NCBI GenBank assembly: GCA_002428735.1
Contig: DIXO01000038.1
Span: forward strand, 1 to 6,090
Direction: 5' to 3'
Source of the DNA: Syntrophaceae bacterium UBA6078
Lineage (GTDB): Bacteria; Desulfobacterota; Syntrophia; Syntrophales; UBA2210
DNA length: 6,090 bases
A model generated the notes under the pieces. That model saw nothing but the letters and a program-made list of their open reading frames with translations. It did not search any database and was not told where the DNA came from. The position numbers and the translations under genes are program-made. Below, piece after piece: positions 6,075 through 6,090 of the stretch; the first letter of the stretch is position 1; each line of letters opens with the position of its first letter.

Positions 6075-6090
6075 CCGTTGAAAAACTGAT
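6070..6090. other. Window-edge sequence resembling a repeat/IS terminus
   Basis: The bases GCAGGCCGTTGAAAAACT at the right edge (6070-6087) resemble, from memory, a GCAGGCTGTTGAAAAA-type motif seen at the ends of insertion sequences or dispersed intergenic repeats in proteobacterial genomes. Only one end is in view, so neither a partner repeat nor a transposase can be shown. It might equally be part of the panD leader or promoter. Confidence 0.2.

Overview
The window holds six protein genes in two converging transcription units. The organism is a Gram-negative bacterium, because the plus-strand unit encodes both permeases of the lipopolysaccharide exporter. Base composition is moderately GC-rich by eye. 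A short archaeal/Thermotoga-type S-adenosylhomocysteine hydrolase, an atypical MetK and a DUF502 membrane protein together suggest an anaerobic, Desulfobacterota (former Deltaproteobacteria)-like lineage. That placement is inference from protein character, not from any search.

Left half, plus strand (about 25-2322): a candidate sigma70 promoter with an extended -10 and a short leader with a perfect 8-bp inverted repeat precede lptF and lptG. The two genes overlap by 4 bp (ATGA). They encode the inner-membrane permeases LptF and LptG, which extract LPS from the inner membrane with LptB2. The lptA, lptB and lptC genes are not in the window.

Right half, minus strand, read right to left (6054 to 2381): panD (aspartate 1-decarboxylase, beta-alanine for pantothenate/CoA), a DUF502 membrane protein, metK (S-adenosylmethionine synthetase) and ahcY (S-adenosylhomocysteine hydrolase). 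DUF502 and metK overlap by 17 bp. MetK makes SAM, methyltransferases convert it to SAH, and AhcY hydrolyses SAH to homocysteine and adenosine, so the last two genes form the two ends of the activated-methyl cycle. Both intergenic gaps in this unit (panD-DUF502, 128 bp; metK-ahcY, 110 bp) contain a perfect 12-bp stem-loop with no U-tract directly after it. These look like mRNA processing or stability elements rather than ordinary terminators. No SAM or SAH riboswitch was recognised.

The two units meet tail to tail across a 58-bp gap (2323-2380) with no convincing terminator. The right edge, beyond the panD start, carries a short inverted repeat over the panD ribosome-binding site and the beginning of a sequence resembling a dispersed-repeat or insertion-sequence end, cut off by the window. 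No tRNA, rRNA, CRISPR array or complete mobile element was seen. I found no clearly new multi-gene system. The most unusual items are the divergent MetK, the leader dyad before lptF, and the paired intergenic hairpins.
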